Assembly: GCF_030272705.1 (NCBI RefSeq)
Contig: NZ_JARFYM010000027.1
Location: forward strand, 1 to 64,000
DNA from: Rhizobium mayense
GTDB lineage: Bacteria > Pseudomonadota > Alphaproteobacteria > Rhizobiales > Rhizobiaceae
Direction: 5' to 3'
Length of the DNA: 64,000 nucleotides
The notes under the pieces were generated by a model that ran no database searches, had not been told where the DNA came from, and saw only the letters and a list, made by a program, of their open reading frames with translations. Position 1 is the stretch's first letter. Each line of letters opens with the position of its first letter. Shown here one piece after another: positions 9,318 through 17,829 of this stretch. The translations under genes were made by a program, and so were the position numbers.

Positions 9318-10055
9318 TTATTGGGCGACGGCCGCCGTTTCCTCGTGAACATGCAGACCGCATTCGCGCTTCTCGTCGTTTTCCCACCACCAGCGACCGG
9401 CCCGCTCGGGCTCGCCCGGCTTGATGGCACGGGTGCAGGGTTCGCAGCCGATCGAAGGGTAGCCGCGCTGATGCAGCGGGTTCACCGGCACGCCATTGTC
9501 GGCGACGTAGGCACGGATCGTGTCGATGTCCCAGTCGGCAAGCGGGTTGACCTTGATGAGATTGCGCTCCGGGTCGTATTCGGCAAAAGGCGTATCCGCA
9601 CGATTGGCGGATTGGCCGCGGCGCAGGCCGGTGATCCAGATCGTTGCCCCGGAAAGCGCTCGCGCAAGCGGCTTAAGCTTGCGCACGCCACAACAGGCAT
9701 GCCGCGCTTCGACGCTTTCGTAGAATCCATTGAGGCCATATTTGGCGGCATAGGCATCGATGTCGGCCTGTTCCGGCTCATATCGGACGATGCGGATATC
9801 GTACTGGCTCTCCGTCTCGTCGATCAGGGCGAGCGTTTCCGGGAAGAGACGGCCGGTCTGCAGCGTCGCAACTTCGATCGGCAGGCGATGGTTGCCGATC
9901 TCCGCGGTAATGACCTGATCTTCGATCCCAAGGGAGGTCGTAAAGACGACTCGGCCGCCGAGGCCGGCGACCAAAGACAGACGGCCGGCGAGATCAAGCG
10001 CCGCCAACCGGCTGTTCAGTGTTCCGGCTTCTTCGATAAGAGTGATGGCAGTCAT
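9318..10055 (-). CDS. cysH: Adenylyl-sulfate (APS) reductase
   Basis: A 245-residue reductase that converts APS to sulfite with thioredoxin. Two cysteine pairs, HACCGVRK and GCEPCTRA, would hold the [4Fe-4S] cluster that separates bacterial APS reductases from E. coli-type PAPS reductases. The catalytic KRECGLH motif is near the C-terminus. The substrate inference fits the operon, which has no APS kinase. It is the first gene of cysHDN, preceded by a leader of about 225 nt if the promoter near 10.3 kb is correct. Confidence 0.94.
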   Translation of the reverse strand: MTAITLIEEAGTLNSRLAALDLAGRLSLVAGLGGRVVFTTSLGIEDQVITAEIGNHRLPIEVATLQTGRLFPETLALIDETESQYDIRIVRYEPEQADIDAYAAKYGLNGFYESVEARHACCGVRKLKPLARALSGATIWITGLRRGQSANRADTPFAEYDPERNLIKVNPLADWDIDTIRAYVADNGVPVNPLHQRGYPSIGCEPCTRAIKPGEPERAGRWWWENDEKRECGLHVHEETAAVAQ

Positions 10056-10544
10056 CGGGTATCCTGTCCTGATATTGCCACGGAGTATCGCAGCTTGTCA
10101 GCGGAGCGGACAGAAAAACGGATTTCGAAAGCAAGGGAATAGAGAGCAAATATCTCCATGAAGCCGCGCCCATGCGGAAAACCGACCGCCTCGGCTGTTA
10201 ACCAAGACGTTTTGCCCTCTGAAACGGGCGAGCGCGGCGACGCCGATAAGACTAGTCATATCTAAGCGCTTGCTTTAATGTCTATAGAAATAGTAGAGTT
10301 ACACGTAGCTTGTCAAACGGAAATCGGAAGTGATGGCCAAAAAGATGCGAAATGCGGAATTTTGCCCTAAACTGTGGGCATAGTGATAAGAACGAAAACA
10401 AGGCTGGGTTGCTGACATCGCCAATGCTTTTCTACTTTACAACTTGATGCAGAATTGAAGCCCGGTCAAAGTGTTGAGAGTTCCGAAACGATGCTGCCGT
10501 AAGTGTCGGGCGAGCGCATCGTATGTGTGTGTAGACGGTTCGAA
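10056..10544. other. Divergent cysH / Rrf2 control region
   Basis: A 489-bp gap between cysH and the Rrf2 regulator, long for this genome. It holds a good minus-strand promoter (10281-10316) and then a leader of about 225 nt to the cysH ATG. The stretch 10260-10440 is AT-rich. I found no match I could call to a SAM riboswitch and no convincing small ORF. The regulator's own promoter is probably in 10390-10540. Confidence 0.5.
10281..10316 (-). promoter_or_regulatory. Candidate cysHDN promoter with overlapping Rrf2-type box
   Basis: Read on the minus strand, TTGACA (10316-10311) is followed after 17-18 nt by CTATTTC (-10 region, about 10293-10287). The -10 lies inside a dyad-like CTAT-N4-ATAG element (10282-10293), resembling the AT-rich ATAG-type half-sites of Rrf2 repressors. 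Binding there would occlude RNA polymerase. The hexamers are seen directly; assigning the site to the adjacent Rrf2 protein is inference. Confidence 0.5.
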
Positions 10545-10991
10545 ATGATCACTCAAAAAGCAAAATATGCGCTGCGGGCGCTGTCTGCTCTTGCTCAGGG
10601 CGAGGCAGGCGAGCCGATGATGATTTCCGATATTGCTGCGCAGCAGAAAATCCCGAAGAAATTTCTGGAGCAGATCCTTCTCGACCTGAAACATCAGGGT
10701 ATCGTCATCAGCCGCCGCGGCAAGCAGGGCGGTTATCTTCTGCGCAAGCCGGCGAATGAAATCACCTTCGGCGAGATCCTGCGCATCATCGACGGGCCGA
10801 TCGCGCCGCTGCCCTGCCTTTCCATCACCGCCTATCGCCGCTGTGACGATTGCGACGGCGAACAGACCTGCGAGATCCGCCACGTTTTCGCGAAGGTCGC
10901 CGATGCGACCCGCAAGGTCCTGTTCTCGACGACCATCGCCGATGCGGCAGCGTTGCCGGATAATGCCGAGGTCGCCCGGTTGCTCGCCTGA
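10545..10991 (+). CDS. Rrf2-family regulator with cysteine cluster
   Basis: A 148-residue Rrf2 (IscR/CymR/NsrR) regulator. The N-terminal winged helix is MITQKAKYALRALSALAQ, then ISDIAAQQKIPKKFLEQILLDLKHQG and a wing SRRGKQGGYLLRKP. Residues about 88-108 carry LPCLS and RRCDDCDGEQTCEIR, four cysteines where IscR and NsrR bind an Fe-S cluster, although the spacing differs from IscR. The start at ATG 10545 matches the conserved family N-terminus. Divergent from cysHDN, it is the likely regulator of sulfate assimilation, sensing either an Fe-S cluster or a cysteine-synthase signal as CymR does. It ends 8 bp from the convergent channel gene. Confidence 0.9.
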   Translation: MITQKAKYALRALSALAQGEAGEPMMISDIAAQQKIPKKFLEQILLDLKHQGIVISRRGKQGGYLLRKPANEITFGEILRIIDGPIAPLPCLSITAYRRCDDCDGEQTCEIRHVFAKVADATRKVLFSTTIADAAALPDNAEVARLLA

Positions 10992-10998
10992 GTGAGCT

Positions 10999-12360
10999 TC
11001 AGCCGGCCGCGTGTTCGTCGCCAGCTTCTTTCTCGATTGCCCGCCGCGCCCGGATCGCCGCCGCGATGAAGACGCGCGACAATCCGTGATAGAGCGGCTC
11101 GCGCGATAAGAGGCGAGACGTGACATAGCCGATCATCGATACCGCCATGATTGGAATGACGGCCTGGTGATCGCCGGTCATTTCCAGGATGATGACGAAG
11201 GCCGTCATCGGCGCTTGCACCACGCCGGCGAAATAGCCCGCCATACCAAGGATCGCCGCCAGCGCGATGCTGCTGCCGATGAGCGTGCCGACCGTGCTGC
11301 CGAGCCCGGCGCCGACGGCTAGCGACGGCGCGAAAATACCGCCTGGAATGCCTGATATCATCGACAGGAAGCCCGCCAGCAGTTTTTCGATAAAGAACAG
11401 CGGAGGCAGGGCATGTCCCTCCACCGCGCCGCGCGCCTGATCGTAGCCGGTGCCAAACGTGCTGCCGCCGGAGGCGACCCCGATCGCGGCAACCAGAATG
11501 CCGCAGCAGGCGGCGAGCATCAGCATGCGCCTGAGAGGCTGCGGCTGCGCCCACCGGCGAATGCGAATGCCGGCATATAGCGCAAAACCGCTGAAAGCTG
11601 CCCCGAGCGCGCCGCCGCCGATGCCGCAGATCAGGACGAGGCCCCAATCGGCAAGTGCTGTCGGCGCTGCATTGGCCGTGCCGAAATAATTATAGCTGCC
11701 GGAAAGCCCGAGGGCCGCGAGGCCCGAGAGGATAACCGCAGTCAATACAAGGCCATTGGCACGCGATTCATAGGTGCGGCTCATCTCCTCGATGGCAAAA
11801 ACGATGCCGGCGAGTGGCGTATTGAAGGCGGCCGCGATGCCGGCTGCCGAACCCGCCAGGATCAACCCCTTGGCCTGCGCCATGCCGCCGAAGCGAGCGA
11901 CCGCCAGCATGAAGGAAGCGCCCACCTGCACCGTCGGTCCTTCGCGGCCGATCGAGGCGCCGCTGAGCAACCCGAGAACGGTCAGCACGATCTTCCCAAA
12001 GGCAAGCCGAAGCGACAGCAGCTTCGTGCGGTCTTCCTCATGATGCAAATGCCGCGCCGCGATCGCCTGCGGGATGCCGCTGCCTTGAGAATTCGGAAAC
12101 AGCGTCGCCGCTAGCCATGCCGAGAGAACGAAGCCGAGCGGCGTCAGCGCGAGCGGCAACAACCAGGTCCACTCCCCGGAACTCGTCACTCTCGCAAAGG
12201 CGTGCTGCGCGAGATCGGCCAGTTTGGCGAAACCGACGCTGATCACCCCGATAGCCAAGGCTCCCGTCCAAAATACCAGCCGCGGCCGCCAGAGATGGAT
12301 CGAACTCCGGAAAACACGGGAGCGGCGGAGGAGTTTGGATTTGCGGTAGATAGGGGACAT
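10999..12360 (-). CDS. ClC-family chloride channel/antiporter
   Basis: A 453-residue inner-membrane ClC protein moving chloride, probably by Cl-/H+ exchange. Signature motifs in order are GSGIPQAIAAR (anion filter), GREGPTVQVGASF (with the external gating glutamate), and GGIFAPSLAVGAGLG plus a following YFAGVVQAPMTAFVI helix. There are no C-terminal CBS domains. The start is set at ATG 12360 (MSPIYRKSK), although an in-frame start exists 18 nt upstream. It is not in an operon. Chloride/proton exchange is often linked to acid resistance; an HdeD-like gene lies a few kb away. Confidence 0.93.
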   Translation of the reverse strand: MSPIYRKSKLLRRSRVFRSSIHLWRPRLVFWTGALAIGVISVGFAKLADLAQHAFARVTSSGEWTWLLPLALTPLGFVLSAWLAATLFPNSQGSGIPQAIAARHLHHEEDRTKLLSLRLAFGKIVLTVLGLLSGASIGREGPTVQVGASFMLAVARFGGMAQAKGLILAGSAAGIAAAFNTPLAGIVFAIEEMSRTYESRANGLVLTAVILSGLAALGLSGSYNYFGTANAAPTALADWGLVLICGIGGGALGAAFSGFALYAGIRIRRWAQPQPLRRMLMLAACCGILVAAIGVASGGSTFGTGYDQARGAVEGHALPPLFFIEKLLAGFLSMISGIPGGIFAPSLAVGAGLGSTVGTLIGSSIALAAILGMAGYFAGVVQAPMTAFVIILEMTGDHQAVIPIMAVSMIGYVTSRLLSREPLYHGLSRVFIAAAIRARRAIEKEAGDEHAAG

Positions 12361-12551
12361 GGATTTCGAACCGGACAACCATCCATTTATGATTCTTCTG
12401 TTTAGGTCCGAACACCTAACCCTTGGATAAAGTTCATGATAGTCAAACTGTGTTACGGCTGATCACGTCAGGTCTTCATTGACTCTGGTCGGTGACCGTC
12501 CTCGCCGTCCGACGTCAGCGGCAAAAGGACTACCATTGAAGCCGTCGACGT

Positions 12552-14204
12552 TTACCGATCGCTCACCGTCCATCGCGGGTTGATCCAGGGTTCCTGGTTC
12601 GATCGCGCCAGCCTTGGCTTGCCGAGGATATGGTCGGCAGCCTTTTCGCCGGTCATGATCGAAGGGCCGTTGAGATTGCCGTAGGTGACATGCGGGAAGA
12701 TGGAGCTGTCGGCAACACGTAGGCCGTCGACGCCGATGACGCGGGTGTCAGGGTCGACCACGGCCATTGGGTCGTCCTTCGAGCCCATCTTGCAGGTGCC
12801 GCAGGGATGATAGGCGCTCTCCAGGTGCTCGCGGAGGAAGGCGTCGATCTGATCGTCGGTCTGGACGTCGGGGCCTGGTTGGATCTCCGGCCCGCGATAT
12901 TCTTCGAAGGCCTTTTGCCCGAAGATCTCGCGTGTCAGGCGCACGCAGTGACGGAACTTTTCCCAGTCCTCGGGATGGCTCATATAGTTGAAGCGGATGA
13001 CGGGATCGGCTTTCGGGTCGGAGGAGCGCAAGGTAACGGCGCCGCGCGATTTCGACAGGTTATAGCCGACATGCGCCTGGAATCCGTGGCTCTTCGCTGC
13101 GGCCTTGCCGTCGTAGCTGATGGCGACCGGCAGGAAGTGATATTGGATATCCGGCTGCTTGATGCCCGGCGCCGATCGCACGAAGGCGCAGGCCTCGAAC
13201 TGGTTGGAGGTTCCGAGACCGGATTTGAAGAACATCCACTGCGCCCCGACGATGCCTTGCTTATACCAGGGCAGCCAGGAATAAAGCGAAACGGGCTTCA
13301 GGCTGGTCTGCTGGAAATAGAATTCCATGTGGTCCTGCAGATTGGCGCCGACGCCCGGCCGGTCCACCTTCACCTCAATGCCCATGTCCTTCAGATGCTG
13401 TCCTGGGCCTATACCGGAGAGCATCAGCAGTTTCGGTGAATTGAAGGAGGAGGCCGAGACGATGACTTCGCGGTTCGCTCTGACGATTTCAGTCTTGCCG
13501 CCGCGCTCGATTTCAACGCCCGTCGCACGCCCGTCTTCAATCACCACCTTGTGGGCAAGGCAGCGGATCAATTGGACATTTCGCCTTTTCAGCGCTGGCT
13601 TCAGATAGGCTGTCGCCGCGGACCAGCGCCGGCCGGCCCAGGTCGTCTGCTCCATCAGGCCGAAACCTTCCTGTTTGCGGCCGTTATAGTCTTCCGTCGC
13701 CTCGAAGCCGGCCTGCTTGCCGGCTTCGATAAAGGCATGGAACAAGGGATTGCGGGCATCGCCGCGCCGGACATGCAAGGGGCCGTCGGTCCCGCGCCAG
13801 CCCGCTTCGCCGCCATGCGAATGCTCCATCCGCTTGAAGTAGGGGAGTACGTCGGCATAGGCCCAGCCATGGGCGCCGAGCTCTTCCCAGCGGTTGAAGT
13901 CCTCCGCATGGCCCCTGACATAGACCATGCCGTTGATCGAGGACGAGCCACCGATGACCTTGCCGCGCGGCGCAGTGATGCGCCGATTGTTCAGCTGCGG
14001 CTCAGGCTCTGAGAGATAGCCCCAATTATAGCGGTTCATGCTCATGGGCCACGCAAGGGCGGCTGGCATCTGGATGAAGGGGCCAAAATCGCTGCCGCCG
14101 AATTCCAGCACGATGACCGAATGGTTGCCGTCCTCCGACAGCCGATAGGCCATGGCGGAGCCGGCGGAACCCGAGCCGATGATGACGAAATCTGCCTGTT
14201 GCAT
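12552..14204 (-). CDS. betA: Choline dehydrogenase
   Basis: A 550-residue GMC-family flavoprotein that oxidises choline to betaine aldehyde at the inner membrane. The N-terminal FAD dinucleotide fold is [23 protein letters not shown] signature 1 is in [20 protein letters not shown], signature 2 is [18 protein letters not shown], and the C-terminal active-site region is [10 protein letters not shown] and [19 protein letters not shown]. The start at MQQADF is canonical; the longer frame would enter the repeat upstream. It is the last gene of betI-betB-betA, separated from betB by a repeat. The osmoprotectant glycine betaine is the pathway product. Confidence 0.95.
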   Translation of the reverse strand: MQQADFVIIGSGSAGSAMAYRLSEDGNHSVIVLEFGGSDFGPFIQMPAALAWPMSMNRYNWGYLSEPEPQLNNRRITAPRGKVIGGSSSINGMVYVRGHAEDFNRWEELGAHGWAYADVLPYFKRMEHSHGGEAGWRGTDGPLHVRRGDARNPLFHAFIEAGKQAGFEATEDYNGRKQEGFGLMEQTTWAGRRWSAATAYLKPALKRRNVQLIRCLAHKVVIEDGRATGVEIERGGKTEIVRANREVIVSASSFNSPKLLMLSGIGPGQHLKDMGIEVKVDRPGVGANLQDHMEFYFQQTSLKPVSLYSWLPWYKQGIVGAQWMFFKSGLGTSNQFEACAFVRSAPGIKQPDIQYHFLPVAISYDGKAAAKSHGFQAHVGYNLSKSRGAVTLRSSDPKADPVIRFNYMSHPEDWEKFRHCVRLTREIFGQKAFEEYRGPEIQPGPDVQTDDQIDAFLREHLESAYHPCGTCKMGSKDDPMAVVDPDTRVIGVDGLRVADSSIFPHVTYGNLNGPSIMTGEKAADHILGKPRLARSNQEPWINPRWTVSDR

Positions 14205-14234
14205 TTTATCTCCCTGTGGCCGCCTCGATCCTTG

Positions 14235-14337
14235 GAGGCCCGCCTTTGGCGAGCACCTCAGGATGAGGCGGATCATCGTCCGCGCCTGTGGTTGGTCGCT
14301 CTCGACCTCACGCTGAGGTGCCGCTGCAGGCGGCCTC
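14235..14337. repeat. Rhizobial intergenic inverted repeat between betB and betA
   Basis: Two arms of about 32-34 nt (14235-14268 and 14306-14337) are inverted copies of the pattern GAGGCC(C)GCC...CACCTCAG..TGAGG. The sequence can fold into one large stem-loop. It resembles the RIME-like palindromic elements scattered in Rhizobium genomes. Lying inside the bet operon, it could modulate expression of betA relative to betB. Confidence 0.75.
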
Positions 14338-14366
14338 GAAGGGCGAGGTTGAGCTCCGAGGTTGCG

Positions 14367-15836
14367 TTAATAAGGTGCCTGCACCGGCCCCATGCCGACA
14401 TAGATTGTCTTCAGCTCGGAATAGTGCTCCAGCGCGGCCAACGAATTCTCGCGGCCGAAGCCGGATTGCTTAGAGCCGCCGAAGGGAATTTCGACCGGGC
14501 AGAGATTGTAGGTGTTGATCCACAACGTGCCGGCTTCAAGCTGGTCGACGACACGGTGCGCGCGGGTGAGGTCGCCGGTGAAGACGCCGCCGGAAAGGCC
14601 GAATTCGGTGGCATTGGCGCGGGCGACCACCTCCGCCTCGTCATCGAAATCCAGCACGCACATGACCGGGCCGAAGATTTCTTCGCGGGCGATGGTCATA
14701 TCGTCGGTGACATCCGCAAAAACGGTCGGCTGCACATAGTAGCCTTCACCGGCGACATTGTTCGGAATGCCGCCGCCGGCAACAAGCGTCGCCCCTTCCG
14801 CTTTGCCCTTCTCGATGTAGGAGAGCACCTTTTCCCGCTGCGCCCAGGAGACCATAGGCCCGATCTGGGTGGCCTCATCCATGGGGTCGCCGATCAGCAT
14901 GGCTTCCGTGCGCATCTTCAGGCGCTTCAGAAATTCGGTCTTGATTTTCCTGTTGACGAAAACGCGCGTGCCGTTCGAGCAGACCTGGCCGGTCGAATAG
15001 AAATTGCCGAGCATGGCGCCGCCGATGGCGCTGTCGAGATCGGCGTCGTCAAACACGATCAGCGGCGACTTGCCGCCGAGCTCCATGGTGACGTGCTTCA
15101 GGCTTCCCGCAGCGGCGGCGGCGACCTTGCGGCCGGTCGGAACCGAGCCGGTGAGCGAGACTTTGGCGACGTCGGGATGGTTGATCAGCAACGGCCCAGT
15201 TTCGCGGTCGCCCTGGATGACGTTGTAAAGCCCTTTCGGCAGACCGGCCTCGATCAGGATCTCGGCAATCTTCAGCGCACCGAGCGGCGTGTTTTCAGAC
15301 GGCTTGAATACCATGGCGTTGCCGGCCACCAGGGCAGGCGCGCCCTTCCAGCAGGCGATCTGTTGCGGATAATTCCAGGCGCCGATGCCGACGCAGATAC
15401 CGAGCGGCACGCGCTTGGTATAGGCGAAATCGCCGCCGAGGGGGATGTACGAACCGTTGAGCCCGGCTGCGGCCACTCCGCCGAAGAATTCGAAACTATC
15501 GGCACCGGAGGTCGGGTCTGCGACGATCGTCTCCTGGATCGGCTTACCGGTGTCGAGGGTTTCCAGCTCGGAAAGCTCGCGGTTGCGCTCGCGCATGATC
15601 TCGGCGGCACGCCTCAGGATGCGGCCACGTGCTGTAGGGCTCATCGCGGCCCATTCCGGCTGTGCCTGCTTGGCGCTGGCGATCGCCTTCTCGACGATGG
15701 CGGGGGTTGCCGCATGCAGCCGGGCGATTACTTCGCCCGTCGCCGGATAGATACTTTCGATGACGGTACCATCGGTGTCCTCGACATATTCCCCATCGAT
15801 GAAATGCGAGGCTTTCGGCTGGGCTTTGAGGGTCAT
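14367..15836 (-). CDS. betB: Betaine aldehyde dehydrogenase
   Basis: A 489-residue NAD(P)-dependent aldehyde dehydrogenase that oxidises betaine aldehyde to glycine betaine. Motifs in order are [40 protein letters not shown], the catalytic glutamate in MELGGKSPL, the catalytic cysteine in [12 protein letters not shown], and [11 protein letters not shown]. The canonical start [18 protein letters not shown] is used. It follows betI almost without a gap, so the two are probably cotranscribed and translationally coupled. Confidence 0.96.
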   Translation of the reverse strand: MTLKAQPKASHFIDGEYVEDTDGTVIESIYPATGEVIARLHAATPAIVEKAIASAKQAQPEWAAMSPTARGRILRRAAEIMRERNRELSELETLDTGKPIQETIVADPTSGADSFEFFGGVAAAGLNGSYIPLGGDFAYTKRVPLGICVGIGAWNYPQQIACWKGAPALVAGNAMVFKPSENTPLGALKIAEILIEAGLPKGLYNVIQGDRETGPLLINHPDVAKVSLTGSVPTGRKVAAAAAGSLKHVTMELGGKSPLIVFDDADLDSAIGGAMLGNFYSTGQVCSNGTRVFVNRKIKTEFLKRLKMRTEAMLIGDPMDEATQIGPMVSWAQREKVLSYIEKGKAEGATLVAGGGIPNNVAGEGYYVQPTVFADVTDDMTIAREEIFGPVMCVLDFDDEAEVVARANATEFGLSGGVFTGDLTRAHRVVDQLEAGTLWINTYNLCPVEIPFGGSKQSGFGRENSLAALEHYSELKTIYVGMGPVQAPY

Positions 15837-15837
15837 T

Positions 15838-16449
15838 TTATCTATCCTTTTGAAAGGCGGCCTTTCGGGAAAGCGGCGCAAGCAGGGTGTTGATGTAGTC
15901 CTCGGTGAGCGCGATCGAGGCTTCGATGCTGATCGGCGCCGATCTCAGACTTTGGCGGATATAGAGGCCGTCGATCATCGCGGCCGCGCCCTCGGCGATA
16001 CGTTCTGCGTCGTCGCCCGAACACAGCGCCTTGAGGTTGGCAAGCAGATTGGAGCGAAGCCGTCTCGCATAGATGACGAGGAAGCGGCGCGTCTCCTCTG
16101 AGCGCTGCGCCTCGGCATAGAAGGCGAGCCAAGCGGCAATCGTCTCAGGCGCGAATTGATCGGCCTGGAAACTGACGCGGATAATGGCGGACAGCTTTTC
16201 GCGCGGCGTCTTTGCAGCCCTCAACGCCATCACCGTGTTGTCGCGCAGCCGCTGTAGGTGGCTGCGGACGGTCTCGATCAGCAACTGTTCTTTACTGCCG
16301 AAATAGTGATGGGCGAGGGCGGGGGAAACGCCTGCCTGCTTGGCGATTTCAGACATGGTGACGGTCAGCGAGCCGTGATCGCCGATCACGCGCATCGCCG
16401 CATCCACAAGCGCCTTGCGGCGCACCGGTTCCATTCCAACTTTCGGCAT
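15838..16449 (-). CDS. betI: Choline-responsive TetR repressor
   Basis: A 203-residue TetR-family repressor. The N-terminal domain reads [18 protein letters not shown]...[26 protein letters not shown], which is close to BetI of other bacteria. The C-terminal ligand domain is the expected length. In known systems BetI represses the bet genes and is relieved by choline. It is the first gene of betI-betB-betA, and a perfect palindromic operator lies 31 bp upstream of its start. Rhizobial sets often include betC (choline sulfatase) between betI and betB; it is absent here. Confidence 0.95.
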   Translation of the reverse strand: MPKVGMEPVRRKALVDAAMRVIGDHGSLTVTMSEIAKQAGVSPALAHHYFGSKEQLLIETVRSHLQRLRDNTVMALRAAKTPREKLSAIIRVSFQADQFAPETIAAWLAFYAEAQRSEETRRFLVIYARRLRSNLLANLKALCSGDDAERIAEGAAAMIDGLYIRQSLRSAPISIEASIALTEDYINTLLAPLSRKAAFQKDR

Positions 16450-16480
16450 TTGTCACCCAAACACTTACCGGATTGTATTT

Positions 16481-16500
16481 TTGATTGACTGATCAATCAA
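16481..16500. promoter_or_regulatory. BetI operator
   Basis: TTGATTGACTGATCAATCAA has perfect 8-bp arms around CTGA. It matches the TTGATTGA/TCAATCAA pattern known for BetI-type operators and lies just upstream of betI in its promoter region. A further half-site, TTGATTAA, follows at about 16521. Confidence 0.82.
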
Positions 16501-16600
16501 CAAAAAAATCATTGTGCCGGATTGATTAACATCAGAAATCTCCTGCCTCTTTCCGGGATATGTTCCTGTATCATATTTCGCTAAACGAGGAGGTGCAGTC

Positions 16601-17149
16601 ATGGTCAATGTACTGGATGAAATTCCGCCATCCGCCATGCGGGACAAATGGGGATGGTTTGTTGCGCTTGGCGTGTTTCTGCTCATTTGCGGCGGAATCG
16701 CGCTCGGCAATCTTTTCATAGCCACAGTCGCATCGGTCTATTACATCGGCATGTTGATGCTGATCGGTGGCGTCATACACCTGGCACATGCCTTTCAGGT
16801 CAGGGGATGGGAGCATATTCTCTTTTGGGTGCTGAGCGGCCTGCTCTATACGATCGCCGGCATTCTTGCTTTCGCCAATCCCTTGCTCGCCTCGGCGGCG
16901 CTAACGCTATTTCTTGCCATCGCACTTCTTATTGCCGGCACGTTTCGTGTCTGGGTTGGCCGCAAGCTGAAGCCGGAGCGGGGTTGGATATGGGTTGTCA
17001 TCGGCGGCGTGGTGACCGCGCTCGCAGGCGTTGCCATCGCGCTCGGTTGGCCGGTCAACAGTCTTTGGGTGCTTGGTCTCTTCCTAGCGGTCGACTTGAT
17101 TTTTCAGGGCTGGACGCTGATGGCCTTCGGCTTCGCTCTCAAGCGGTAA
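16601..17149 (+). CDS. HdeD-family (DUF308) membrane protein
   Basis: A 182-residue inner-membrane protein with six predicted helices arranged as paired DUF308 repeats (for example GWFVALGVFLLICGGIAL, YYIGMLMLIGGVIHLAHAF and WVVIGGVVTALAGVAIALGWP). HdeD of E. coli supports acid resistance at high cell density; that role here is by homology only. A strong AACGAGGAGG ribosome binding site precedes the ATG. It is monocistronic and divergent from betI. Confidence 0.88.
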   Translation: MVNVLDEIPPSAMRDKWGWFVALGVFLLICGGIALGNLFIATVASVYYIGMLMLIGGVIHLAHAFQVRGWEHILFWVLSGLLYTIAGILAFANPLLASAALTLFLAIALLIAGTFRVWVGRKLKPERGWIWVVIGGVVTALAGVAIALGWPVNSLWVLGLFLAVDLIFQGWTLMAFGFALKR

Positions 17150-17368
17150 GAGCGGGTAACGGACTACTACTTTTTGACAAGAGGTGTGAGCGGCGCTACT
17201 CTTCCGGCGCTGCCGTGGAGGAGGGGAGCGGCGCTGGCTGACCTAACGGCAGGCGCCACGATCCGGAGCGGACGAGTCGACCGACAGCGTCTTGCAGGCT
17301 CCGGTATCTGTGTTGGAATATATCTCCGGCAAAGGGCTGTGTTTAAGACCAAAAAAGGGAGGAATATC

Positions 17369-17620
17369 ATGCCGATGGTAACGGTTTCGATCTCTCCGCT
17401 TCAAGCAGCCGGCATTCGTGCGGCTGTCGACACGGGCACTTATGCTTCGAGCAGCGAAGTCGTTCGCGAGGCCCTGCGCATGTGGGATGCCGCACGCAAG
17501 CGCGGTGAAATCTGCGATGTGCCCCGTGCGGCCAATGAGCCCGATGGCGTGACGAAGAGCAGCCGCTGTGTTGCTGACATGTTTGCAGATTACGAGGCGG
17601 AAAGACGCCGGCATAACTGA
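17369..17620 (+). CDS. ParD-like ribbon-helix-helix antitoxin, no partner toxin
   Basis: An 83-residue protein with a ParD/CopG-type N-terminus: MPMVTVSISPLQAAGIRAAV forms the beta strand and first helix, and GTYASSSEVVREALRMWD forms the second. The start is fixed by a GGGAGGA site 5 nt upstream. The C-terminal 35 residues would normally wrap the ParE toxin. No ParE-like frame follows in the next 200 bp nor precedes it. It is either an orphan antitoxin acting as a free regulator or the remnant of a lost parDE operon. Confidence 0.8.
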   Translation: MPMVTVSISPLQAAGIRAAVDTGTYASSSEVVREALRMWDAARKRGEICDVPRAANEPDGVTKSSRCVADMFADYEAERRRHN

Positions 17621-17688
17621 GCGATGAACTCCGTGTGCACCGCGAGGCCATGGTCGCAGTGCTTTGGATCGAAGCGACTTCGGAATGG

Positions 17689-17703
17689 TTAATGCTCCTT
17701 TAC
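17689..17703. promoter_or_regulatory. CtrA-like box upstream of the EAL-CBS-GGDEF gene
   Basis: TTAA-TGCTCCT-TTAC matches the alphaproteobacterial CtrA consensus TTAA-N7-TTAA with one difference and lies about 130 bp before the ATG. The flanks GAATGGT and ACCATTC also form a small inverted repeat. A separate AAGTTTT-ATTAA-AAAACTT dyad occurs at 17783-17801. Binding by CtrA is an inference. Confidence 0.4.
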
Positions 17704-17829
17704 CATTCACGAAACTTTCACATACGGGAAAGGTTTCGTTGACGGTTGTGGCGCATCTTGGGCCGAAAACGCGATAAATCCAAAGTTTTATTAAAAAACT
17801 TAGATCAAGATTCTTAAGTGGAGATTGGC

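Noticed and set aside
10056-10280. Possible SAM or other riboswitch in the cysH leader
   Set aside because: No recognisable conserved core of the SAM-II or other known classes was found by eye; a covariance-model search would be needed to settle this.
14121-15893. 590-codon plus-strand open frame across betB and betA
   Set aside because: It spans two well-defined genes and their intergenic repeat on the opposite strand, and encodes no known family.
17621-17829. Possible ParE toxin after the ParD-like gene
   Set aside because: The only frame starting there stops after about 22 codons and has no ParE-like sequence.
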